NCBI GenBank assembly: GCA_017483405.1
Contig: JAFUWP010000341.1
Span: forward strand, 1-5,296
DNA length: 5,296 bases
Reading direction: 5' to 3'
Source: Oscillospiraceae bacterium
GTDB taxonomy: Bacteria > Bacillota > Clostridia > Oscillospirales > Ruminococcaceae
Below are positions 1-5,296 of this stretch, piece by piece. The position numbers were made by a program, and so were the translations under genes. The notes beneath the pieces were generated by a model. That model was given only the letters and a program-made list of their open reading frames with translations. It ran no database searches and was not told where the DNA came from. Every line of letters begins with the position of its first letter. Within the stretch, counting starts at the first letter, position 1.

Positions 1-1060
1 TATCGCCGGCAACTCTCGCGCCGCCGTTCTGAGTCACTCTGTTATAATCATCAGAAATGCATTCGTTGCAGACATCATAAGCGTATAAGTCAAGATTCGG
101 ATACTGCTGTTTAATCGCACCGAACATGTTCTTGATATAGCTTTCCATACGGGCATCCATGGTGTTCTTATCAACCCACTGTCCGTAATCGCTGAAATCT
201 GTCTTGAAGAACCAGCCTGGAGTCTGGCTATGCCATACAAGCGTATGACCTCTCATCGAGATGCCGTTCTGAGAGCAGAAATCCATGATGGCGGCCGCGC
301 TGTTCAGAGATACAGCGACATTTGTGCCGGAGCACTGCGCTCTGTTGATGGTAGCATCCGGCTTGGTTTCATTTTCGCATTCTACGGAATTGCAGTCTTT
401 CAGGATGTTCGCAGTAATCGCGGAATTTCTGACTGTTCCGCCGTTCAGGATGTTTCCGACTTTGAAATAGTTCGCGAACTTGTCTTTCAGACCAGCTTCA
501 GCGGCCTTCGCCGTCAGGGCACTGGAATCTTTTGTTGTAACTGTGAAATCATCGAACATGAAATCATTGGTGCTGTCAGTTATGATGCTCATCTTGAATT
601 CATAGCTTCCATCCGGAGCGGTGTAATCAGCAGAAAGTTCTGCCCATTCACCGGCCTTGACAGATTTCACGGCGAGTTCTTTTACAGTTTCTTCACCTGT
701 CTTGTCATCGATGCAGAGCAGGGAAAGCCGGAATGTTTCATCCGTCTGGCTGAATACTTTTACAGAGTAGTGATATTTCACACCGCCATACAGATAGAAA
801 CCCTTGGAAGAACTTGCACCCTGCAAAGAACTTTCACGGCCGGAAACGAGCATACCTCTGGAATCTGCAAAGCCTTGATTTTCGACAGCAGTCAGATTCA
901 CGGTATCGCCATCGCCGTACCATCCGCCGTAGCTGATTTCAAAGTTGTTATCAACAGCTGTTTCAGCGTAAGCCGGCTGTGTAAATTCCGGCATAAATGC
1001 GAGCGTTCCGGAACAGCAGAGAAGTGCTGTCATGCCTGCGAGTAATTTTTTTAATTTCAT
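1..1060 (-). CDS. Secreted endo-1,4-beta-xylanase, CBM22-like + GH10, 3' part missing
   Basis: The first 353 residues are present; the gene runs off the window edge without a stop. Residues 1-32 form a signal peptide: KLKK, a hydrophobic core, and a likely cut after AYA. Residues 36-172 resemble a CBM22 xylan-binding module, with a Trp-Gly region, a VSGR followed by a Ser-rich turn, and a closing DDF strand. From about residue 180 a GH10 barrel begins: an ENETKPD-like segment (229-235), the family signature GHTLVWHSQTPGW (271-283), and YDVCNE, where E333 is the expected acid/base residue. The nucleophile Glu lies beyond the window. The usual GH10 motif is WDVVNE, so Y328 and C331 are variants. 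GH10 enzymes cleave internal beta-1,4 bonds of xylan; this one would act outside the cell. The start at 1060 is fixed by AGGAGG (1067-1072) six bases upstream. Any dockerin or further module would be outside the window. Confidence 0.93.
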   Translation of the reverse strand, partial: MKLKKLLAGMTALLCCSGTLAFMPEFTQPAYAETAVDNNFEISYGGWYGDGDTVNLTAVENQGFADSRGMLVSGRESSLQGASSSKGFYLYGGVKYHYSVKVFSQTDETFRLSLLCIDDKTGEETVKELAVKSVKAGEWAELSADYTAPDGSYEFKMSIITDSTNDFMFDDFTVTTKDSSALTAKAAEAGLKDKFANYFKVGNILNGGTVRNSAITANILKDCNSVECENETKPDATINRAQCSGTNVAVSLNSAAAIMDFCSQNGISMRGHTLVWHSQTPGWFFKTDFSDYGQWVDKNTMDARMESYIKNMFGAIKQQYPNLDLYAYDVCNECISDDYNRVTQNGGARVAGD

Positions 1061-1112
1061 AATAATCCTCCTGTAACAAAAAATATAAACGATTTCTTTA
1101 CAAATTATACAT

Positions 1113-1141
1113 ATTATACATGAAATTCTTTAAAACTGCAA
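1113..1141 (-). promoter_or_regulatory. Predicted sigma-A-type promoter of the xylanase gene
   Basis: Read on the minus strand there is TTGCAG (1136-1141), a 17-nt spacer, and a perfect TATAAT (1113-1118). A second TATAAT (1104-1109) follows three bases later and could serve as an alternative -10. The leader to the ATG would be about 45 nt. The -35 matches consensus at only three of six positions, so the call rests on the -10 and the spacing. The TGTCACA/GAATGTA motif found before the neighbouring genes is absent here. Confidence 0.6.
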
Positions 1142-1191
1142 CCCATTTTTTGCATATTTAGTGGAGAAAATGCAGATATTATTGCAATCAG

Positions 1192-1233
1192 AAAAAAGGA
1201 AAACAGCTCCGCTTTCACAGCGGAACTGTTTTC
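1192..1233 (-). terminator. Rho-independent terminator after the LRR gene
   Basis: Arms 1199-1213 and 1219-1233 pair over 15 positions with one mismatch around a 5-nt loop, and the core is GC-rich. On the minus strand the stem is followed by TTCC and then a run of six T (1192-1197). It lies about 30 nt past the LRR stop codon and separates that gene from the xylanase promoter, so the two are probably transcribed separately. Confidence 0.85.
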
Positions 1234-1261
1234 TTTATGCATGACAGAATAGGGGGAATGT

Positions 1262-2854
1262 TTAGTCTGCGGATTTCACAACGGATTCAGCAACTTTGAC
1301 AGTTTCTTCAAAAGTCAGCGTATAGGTTTCCAGATTCAGAATATAGCCGTCCTGCTTCCAGTAGAGGAGATAACCAATCGGAGTTTCAGAAGAATCTTCA
1401 GAAAGAACATAATAAAATGCAGGGTTGCCGTTGATTGTTGTGGAGAATCGTGTCATTCTCATAGGAGCTGTCTGGGACTGGGTGTAATATGTGAAGAATT
1501 CGGAATATAAATTCTGGTTGAAATGAAATAAATAATTTTTTTCAGTATGATGATAGGTCTTGCCGAACATATCGCCCTTTTCAGTAATGGAAGTGTTTTC
1601 CAGTTCATAGCCTTCGGGAATAACAATACTTTCCATCGGCAGGGATGTACACCACTGAAATACATTATTGCCCATGTTCGAGATATTATCAGGCATAGTC
1701 AGATTTTTCAGAGCATCGCAGGCCAGAAATGCTTGGTCGCCGATGCTGACAACACTATCCGGAATCACAACAGTTTCCAGTGCTCTGCACCATGAGAAAG
1801 CCTTTTGTTCAATGCTTGTTACTGTATCCGGAATGATAACAGAAGTAATAGTTTCATTCTCCTCGAAGGCTTCGCCTGCGATGCGTGTCACACCATCCGG
1901 AATGACTACTTCACCGGAAGTGCCTGTACCTTTCAGCAGAACGCCGTTCACAATCAGCAGATTGTTATCGCCTTCGGGAGTGGCTTTCCATGCGGTATCG
2001 CTGAATACGCCTTCCCCCAGAGCAGGAACATCACCTTCAAATGTAATGTTTGCCAGAGCGGAACAGCTATGGAAGACATTATTTTCAATGCTGGTGACAC
2101 TTGCCGGAATCGTAATAGATGTCAGTGCTGTACAATAGGCGAATGCGCCTTCTTTCAGCGTGGTCAGAGTTTCCGGAAGTGTGACGGAAGTCAGTTCTTT
2201 ATTATTGAAAAATGCACTCCATTCAATCGAAGTTACCGGATGTCCGTCAATTTCGGACGGAATGACCAGTTCCCCCTGAATGTTTTCAGTTGTGCCGGTA
2301 ATCTGTACATTATTGCCGGAAATCTGATATTGAAGCTTTTCAAAATTGCCTTTTGATGCAGTTGCTTCTTCGGAAGATGCCCATGCACTATTTTCAAATG
2401 CCCGTGCGCCGATTTCGGGAGTATTGCCGTTGAAATTCACTTCTGCAAGATTGGTGCATTCTCTGAATGCCAGTTTTCCGATTTTTCTGACGCTTTCCGG
2501 AATGCTGACGGATTCCAGAGCAGTGCATTCATAGAATGCGGTTTCTCCGATTTCGGTCAGCGTGTCCGGAAATACGACAGATTTGAGAGAGCGGTTCTGA
2601 ACAAAGGAATACCCTGCAATCACGGTGACGGGCAGGCCGTTGATTTCCGCCGGAATAACAGCAGTTTCCACTGTATCATCATCAAGGCCTGTAATCTCCG
2701 CATGGTCAGAATATTCTTCATAAATGAGATTATCGAAGACTTTGTCAGAAGCACTCGCTGAAATCATTGCTGTCTGCTGAATGGATGCCGGCAGAGCCTG
2801 TACGGCGGTGCATAACATACAGAGTGCGCCTAAAACGGATACTAATTTTTTCAT
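1262..2854 (-). CDS. Secreted BspA-like leucine-rich-repeat protein with C-terminal DUF4367-like domain
   Basis: A 530-residue protein of unknown exact function. Residues 1-20 or 1-35 are a signal peptide (MKKL, hydrophobic core, Ala-rich end). Residues about 43-405 are BspA/LRR_5-type repeats with the recurring pattern 'L-x-S-V-x-I-P-x-S/T-V-T-x-I-G-x-x-A-F-x-x-C'. They fall into three larger blocks (about 43-160, 174-291 and 299-405); the first two end alike, in AFENSAW and VFSDTAW. Such repeats usually bind proteins or glycans at the cell surface. Residues about 410-528 are a separate domain: IPEGYEL, then TTINGNPAFYY, then YWKQDGYIL-LE-Y and VAES. This matches the C-terminus of the anti-sigma factor encoded just upstream, and resembles DUF4367. 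No LPXTG, dockerin or membrane anchor is visible, so it is probably released or held non-covalently. The start at 2854 is preferred over an in-frame ATG at 2878 because AGGAGG lies eight bases before it and the signal peptide begins there. Two copies of the ECF-type promoter motif precede it. Confidence 0.9.
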   Translation of the reverse strand: MKKLVSVLGALCMLCTAVQALPASIQQTAMISASASDKVFDNLIYEEYSDHAEITGLDDDTVETAVIPAEINGLPVTVIAGYSFVQNRSLKSVVFPDTLTEIGETAFYECTALESVSIPESVRKIGKLAFRECTNLAEVNFNGNTPEIGARAFENSAWASSEEATASKGNFEKLQYQISGNNVQITGTTENIQGELVIPSEIDGHPVTSIEWSAFFNNKELTSVTLPETLTTLKEGAFAYCTALTSITIPASVTSIENNVFHSCSALANITFEGDVPALGEGVFSDTAWKATPEGDNNLLIVNGVLLKGTGTSGEVVIPDGVTRIAGEAFEENETITSVIIPDTVTSIEQKAFSWCRALETVVIPDSVVSIGDQAFLACDALKNLTMPDNISNMGNNVFQWCTSLPMESIVIPEGYELENTSITEKGDMFGKTYHHTEKNYLFHFNQNLYSEFFTYYTQSQTAPMRMTRFSTTINGNPAFYYVLSEDSSETPIGYLLYWKQDGYILNLETYTLTFEETVKVAESVVKSAD

Positions 2855-2862
2855 GATAAATT

Positions 2863-2868
2863 CCTCCT
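2863..2868 (-). promoter_or_regulatory. Ribosome binding site of the LRR gene (decides start)
   Basis: AGGAGG within AAGGAGGA, eight bases upstream of the ATG at 2854. It lies inside the reading frame that would begin at the upstream ATG (2878), which has no such site, so 2854 is the better start. Confidence 0.85.
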
Positions 2869-2917
2869 TAAGATTCATAACAAAATATTGAAATTCTTAT
2901 TTTATCTTTCTGATTAT

Positions 2918-2948
2918 TACATTCATGAGAATTTTTCAAAGTGTGACA
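2918..2948 (-). promoter_or_regulatory. ECF-sigma-type promoter, copy 1 (proximal, LRR gene)
   Basis: Minus strand TGTCACA (2942-2948), 17-nt spacer, GAATGTA (2918-2924). The same two elements at the same spacing occur at 3017-3047 and in front of the sigma gene at 4949-4979. An A-rich TTCAAAAA lies two bases upstream of the -35 half. The start codon is 63 nt beyond the -10 half, a normal leader length. That the local sigma factor is the one that reads it is inferred from repetition and location. Confidence 0.75.
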
Positions 2949-3016
2949 TGTTTTTGAAAAATTTTTTCTGAATTGATAATCAGCTTTTGAATTTCCTATT
3001 TTGTACTTTCACTTAC

Positions 3017-3047
3017 TACATTCAGGAGGAATTTTAAAAGTGTGACA
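3017..3047 (-). promoter_or_regulatory. ECF-sigma-type promoter, copy 2 (distal, LRR gene)
   Basis: Minus strand TGTCACA (3041-3047), 17-nt spacer, GAATGTA (3017-3023). It begins 17 bases past the anti-sigma stop codon and sits 99 nt upstream of copy 1. The leader to the LRR ATG would be about 155 nt and contains no reading frame of note, so it most likely adds to LRR expression. A promoter relic is the alternative, but both halves are intact. Confidence 0.7.
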
Positions 3048-3063
3048 AATTTTTGAAATTTTT

Positions 3064-4323
3064 TTAATTTTCTTCGGGAAGTGCGGTCGGCACGCAAGAT
3101 TCTGCGATTTGAAAGGATTCTTCCAATGAAAGATTATACGCTTCCAGCCATAAGATATAACCGCCCTGTTTCCAGTAGATGATATTTGATTGATAGGGGT
3201 CAGTATTATAGACAGGGAGCGGAGTTGTAATCCATGTGTAATAGCAGGCAGGATTCTGATTGATGGTCGTATAAGTAAAATCACTGTATTCGGTATCCGG
3301 CACATTGAGGTCGGGGGCAAGTCCGGTGAAGTCGCTTTGCAGATACTGATGAATGATAATATTTCTTGCATGTCCTTTGGCGTAGCTGTAACTGATGCTA
3401 GAGCCATCTTCTGCTTTTCCGAGGCCGGTGAATTCATCTCCTTCCGGAATCCATGTCGGCATATAATAAACATCGAAACTGTCGGGAGCATCGGCATCGG
3501 GATATACTTTGACAGAAGTAATGATATATTCAAATCCGGATTCTGCGCCGTAGTCTTTGGATTCAAGATAGAAGACAGAATCGGGGGCTTGTGCGGTTTC
3601 GGTTTCCGGTTCAGTTTTGGGTTCAGTGGTTTCCGGAATGGTTTCTGTTTCAGTGATTTCGGGAACGGTTTCCGTTACGGGGATAGTTTCTGCAATCTCC
3701 GGAACATTGGTTTCTTCCGGAACGGACTGTATAATGGTTTCGGTAACAGTCTGAACGGTTTCTGGAGCGGAAGTCTCCGTGATTCCGGCTGTCTTCGTAT
3801 GGGATGTGACAGCGGTAGATTTCGGAGTTGTTTCCGTCATGACCGTTGTCGTGATGGCAGTTGTCGTGAGTGTTTCGGTCATATCGGTGACATAAGTCGT
3901 TTCGGCCGAGATTTCGGGCTGTCTGATTTCGGTTGTCTGAATCGTTTCGGATTCGGTTTCCGGAACGGATTCCGTAGTATCGGGGGTATCAGCCGAAGGC
4001 AGTTCTTCTTCGGGAGTCAGGGGTTTCAGCTTCATGATGCCCGTGACTGCGCCGACTGTCAGAATCAGACAGGCCGCCATAGTAAAGATACTTCTGTACA
4101 GTCCGGAATTCCGGATATTTTTTTCCTGAACGGGAACAGAAACTTCATCCATATCAGAATCTTTCTGACAGCGCATTTCATATTTCTGTTCACTCCGCTG
4201 AAAAATACGTTCCATTTCGTCCGCATCAGCCGAAAGATAATTTTCTGACAGATGACGGATAGTTTCATCATCTGCATGTTCCAGAAGATAAAAAATATCA
4301 TCCGGATTTTGATTCTGTTTCAT
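3064..4323 (-). CDS. Transmembrane anti-sigma factor, Thr/Glu/Pro linker, DUF4367-like extracellular domain
   Basis: A 419-residue predicted single-pass membrane protein that should hold the sigma factor encoded before it. Residues 1-76 are acidic and cytoplasmic, with a helix-rich segment (LEHADDETIRHLSE) like the short sigma-binding heads of clostridial anti-sigmas. The zinc motif HxxxCxxC of ZAS anti-sigmas is absent. Residues about 77-97 are the membrane segment (SIFTMAACLILTVGAVTGIM). Residues about 102-247 are a low-complexity Thr/Glu/Pro/Val linker that would span the wall. Residues about 250-419 form the outer domain: MPTWIPEGDEF, then TTINQNPACYY, then YWKQGGYILWLEAY and IAES, resembling DUF4367 and homologous to the end of the LRR protein. 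ATG 4323 overlaps the sigma gene by 26 nt and has AGGAGG six bases upstream (4330-4335), so the two are co-transcribed and probably translationally coupled. The anti-sigma role is inferred from architecture and gene order; the ligand is unknown. Confidence 0.85.
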   Translation of the reverse strand: MKQNQNPDDIFYLLEHADDETIRHLSENYLSADADEMERIFQRSEQKYEMRCQKDSDMDEVSVPVQEKNIRNSGLYRSIFTMAACLILTVGAVTGIMKLKPLTPEEELPSADTPDTTESVPETESETIQTTEIRQPEISAETTYVTDMTETLTTTAITTTVMTETTPKSTAVTSHTKTAGITETSAPETVQTVTETIIQSVPEETNVPEIAETIPVTETVPEITETETIPETTEPKTEPETETAQAPDSVFYLESKDYGAESGFEYIITSVKVYPDADAPDSFDVYYMPTWIPEGDEFTGLGKAEDGSSISYSYAKGHARNIIIHQYLQSDFTGLAPDLNVPDTEYSDFTYTTINQNPACYYTWITTPLPVYNTDPYQSNIIYWKQGGYILWLEAYNLSLEESFQIAESCVPTALPEEN

Positions 4324-4876
4324 AAAAATCCTCCTCTGAAAGCGTTGATTTCAGTTTTTTGATGGCACGTTCACAGCGTTTCCTGACGGTAGCAGGGCTT
4401 AAAGAAAGCATTTTCGCAATCTGTCCGGAATTCCGCCGATAGAAATATTTCTGGATGATGATGCTGGAATCCGGTTCGCCGAGGGCTTTTATCTTATCCA
4501 GCAGGAGTGCGCGCATGGTTTTATTTTCATAATCCTGAGCGACATCTTCTTCGGTGCGGATAGGCGGAAGATTTTCATCATCCAGAGAAATCATCATGCA
4601 GGATTTCCCTGAAAGCCGGTGATAGGCATTAATGGCTGTCCGTTTGGCAACAAGGCCGATATACCCTTGCAGACTGCCTTCGTGGTCTGTATCCAGATGC
4701 ATAAAGATTTCGGCGAACACATCGCTGACGCATTCTTCAATATCCTCATGCGTGGCACAGCTGCGGAGCTTACTGTATACGATAGCATATACATAATTGC
4801 CATACTGCTGAAAAACAGCCCGATGCCCTTCTTTTTTCGATTTCTGAAGCAGTGAACGCAATTCTTGTTCTGTCAT
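4298..4876 (-). CDS. ECF-type RNA polymerase sigma factor (sigma-70 family)
   Basis: A 192-residue protein with the two domains of ECF sigma factors and nothing more. Region 2 spans about residues 18-88 (YGNYVYAIVYSKL, HEDIEECVSDVFAEIF, then GYIGLVAKRTAINAYHR) and would bind core polymerase and the -10 element. Region 4 spans about 123-178, with the helix-turn-helix at 148-172 (NSGQIAKMLSLSPATVRKR), and would read the -35 element. An acidic linker joins them. It is first in an operon with the membrane anti-sigma, overlapping it by 26 nt, and its own promoter carries the motif also found before the LRR gene, which suggests autoregulation. The start at 4876 has GGAG at a long 12-nt spacing (4889-4894). 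The in-frame ATG at 4903 has no ribosome site ahead of it. Assignment to a specific ECF group is not attempted. Confidence 0.93.
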   Translation of the reverse strand: MTEQELRSLLQKSKKEGHRAVFQQYGNYVYAIVYSKLRSCATHEDIEECVSDVFAEIFMHLDTDHEGSLQGYIGLVAKRTAINAYHRLSGKSCMMISLDDENLPPIRTEEDVAQDYENKTMRALLLDKIKALGEPDSSIIIQKYFYRRNSGQIAKMLSLSPATVRKRCERAIKKLKSTLSEEDFYETESKSG

Positions 4877-4888
4877 GCTGCGTTTTCT

Positions 4889-4894
4889 CTCCTT
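4889..4894 (-). promoter_or_regulatory. Ribosome binding site of the sigma gene, long spacing
   Basis: AAGGAG, with 12 nt to the ATG at 4876; the other genes here have AGGAGG at 6-8 nt. The site is weaker and may keep sigma output below that of the anti-sigma, whose site is strong. It is still the only plausible site near either candidate start. Confidence 0.6.
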
Positions 4895-4948
4895 TTTGAG
4901 CATTCTGTGTTTGTGATATAGAATTCAGCTTATTTTTGATACATGTAA

Positions 4949-4979
4949 TACATTCAGGAAAAAATGAAAAACTGTGACA
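4949..4979 (-). promoter_or_regulatory. ECF-sigma-type promoter, copy 3 (sigma/anti-sigma operon)
   Basis: Minus strand TGTCACA (4973-4979), 17-nt spacer, GAATGTA (4949-4955), identical in both halves to the two copies before the LRR gene. It lies just beyond the ABC transporter terminator and 72 nt before the sigma ATG. Location and identity point to autoregulation by the encoded sigma factor. A 9-bp inverted repeat (4952-4960 and 4983-4991) brackets the -35 half and overlaps the -10 half in this copy only. Confidence 0.78.
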
Positions 4980-4997
4980 GGATTCCTGAATTTTAAT

Positions 4998-5030
4998 AAA
5001 AAAACGGCCGGACAGACATCCGGTCGTTTT
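4998..5030 (-). terminator. Rho-independent terminator after the ABC transporter gene
   Basis: Arms 5001-5012 and 5019-5030 pair over 12 positions with one mismatch around a 6-nt loop, with a GC-rich core. The minus-strand reading ends in seven T (4998-5004). It sits 19 nt past the transporter stop codon and insulates the sigma promoter from upstream transcription. Confidence 0.88.
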
Positions 5031-5048
5031 GTTATTATGTTATGGAAC

Positions 5049-5296
5049 TCATTCCAGTTCAAATGCACCGGTATAAAGCTGATAATAATGCCCTTTCTGT
5101 GCGATTAGTTCATCATGACTGCCTTTTTCGATAACGCGGCCGTGGTCGAGTACCATAATCAGGTCAGAATTGCGGACGGTCGAGAGACGGTGCGCGATAA
5201 CGAAAACGGTTCGGCCGTGCATAAGCTTATCCATTCCGGCGGAAACGATAGCTTCTGTACGGGTATCGATGGAAGAAGTGGCTTCATCGAGAATCA
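5049..5296 (-). CDS. ABC exporter, C-terminal end of ATPase domain (5' part missing)
   Basis: Only the last 81 residues are in the window; the frame is open to the edge. They show the Walker B and D-loop (ILDEATSSIDTRTE), the H-loop switch histidine (VFVIAHRLSTV), then the usual tail of exporter nucleotide-binding domains (LIMVLDHGRVIEKGSHDELI and a short tail after HYYQLY). This matches MsbA/MdlB-type exporters, in which a membrane domain is fused to the ATPase and the protein works as a homo- or heterodimer at the cytoplasmic membrane. The transported substrate cannot be told from this end. A strong terminator follows, so it is not in the operon of the sigma factor. Confidence 0.93.
   Translation of the reverse strand, partial: ILDEATSSIDTRTEAIVSAGMDKLMHGRTVFVIAHRLSTVRNSDLIMVLDHGRVIEKGSHDELIAQKGHYYQLYTGAFELE

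Larger units (their letters stand above)
2888..3066 (-). repeat. Tandem duplication of a promoter segment, 99-nt period
   Basis: About 80 nt starting at 2888 align without gaps to about 80 nt starting at 2987, offset exactly 99 nt, at roughly three quarters identity by eye. The best-conserved part covers both promoter halves, the spacer and the A-rich stretch upstream. The distal unit ends at the stop codon of the anti-sigma gene. This 209-nt gap contains no gene and no convincing terminator, so readthrough from the sigma/anti-sigma operon into the LRR gene is possible. Confidence 0.7.

Noticed and set aside
1003..1033. Lipobox in the xylanase signal peptide (double Cys)
   Set aside because: Residues before the Cys pair (A-L-L) do not fit the lipobox pattern, and a normal AYA cleavage site follows at residues 30-32.
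230..1045. Long plus-strand open frame opposite the xylanase gene
   Set aside because: It lacks a ribosome site and resembles no known protein, and it lies wholly antisense to a clear CBM22-GH10 reading frame, so it is a shadow.
1547..2534. Several plus-strand open frames opposite the LRR gene
   Set aside because: All are antisense to the repeat array; their repetitive look mirrors the LRR codons and none has a ribosome site.
2855..2878. Upstream in-frame ATG at 2878 for the LRR gene
   Set aside because: It would put eight charged residues before the signal peptide and place the AGGAGG inside the coding region; no ribosome site precedes it.
2967..2986. Possible hairpin between the two promoter copies as a terminator
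   Set aside because: Only CTGA/TCAG pairs around an 8-nt loop, and the minus strand is followed by A and not T runs, so it would not terminate.
2888..3066. CRISPR-like repeat array
   Set aside because: There are only two imperfect copies, with the conserved part explained by promoter halves, and no regular spacers or cas genes.
3805..3811. TGTGACA inside the anti-sigma gene as a fourth promoter copy
   Set aside because: No GAATGTA-like half lies 17 nt away on the minus strand, and it is within coding sequence.
3190..4248. Plus-strand open frame of 352 codons rich in Gly, Phe, Arg and Ser
   Set aside because: It is antisense to the anti-sigma gene. Its odd composition follows from the repeated Thr/Glu/Pro codons on the other strand.
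4877..4903. Upstream in-frame ATG at 4903 for the sigma gene
   Set aside because: There is no ribosome site ahead of it; the only site nearby serves the ATG at 4876.

Overview
The window looks like a piece of a Ruminococcus-type (Oscillospiraceae, Firmicutes) genome from a plant-fibre degrader. The clues are moderate GC with AT-rich spacers, strong AGGAGG ribosome binding sites, a secreted CBM22-GH10 xylanase, a BspA-like leucine-rich-repeat protein, and a sigma/anti-sigma pair whose anti-sigma has a long Thr/Glu/Pro linker. The genus is an inference from protein character and was not confirmed by any search.

All five genes lie on the minus strand, so transcription runs from high to low coordinates. 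In that order: the last 81 residues of an ABC exporter (5049 to window edge) with its own terminator (4998-5030); an ECF-type sigma factor (4298-4876); a single-pass membrane anti-sigma factor overlapping it by 26 nt (3064-4323); a secreted LRR protein (1262-2854) followed by a clear terminator (1192-1233); and the N-terminal two-thirds or so of a secreted GH10 xylanase (1-1060, running off the window) behind its own vegetative-looking promoter. No gene-free stretch exceeds about 210 bases.

The most interesting content is the middle. Three copies of the two-part motif TGTCACA-N17-GAATGTA, all with exactly 17 nt between the halves, stand in front of the sigma gene (4949-4979) and twice in front of the LRR gene (2918-2948 and 3017-3047). 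This is the layout expected of an autoregulated ECF sigma promoter with a target gene next door. The two copies before the LRR gene lie in a 99-nt-period tandem duplication.

The C-terminal domain of the secreted LRR protein is homologous to the extracytoplasmic C-terminal domain of the anti-sigma factor; it resembles DUF4367. The simplest reading is a compact cell-surface signalling unit: sigma factor, transmembrane anti-sigma with an outside sensor domain, and a secreted LRR protein carrying the same domain and made under control of the same sigma factor. The LRR protein could be a soluble competitor, co-receptor or feedback element. The neighbouring xylanase suggests a link to plant-polysaccharide sensing, but its promoter lacks the motif, so that link is positional only.
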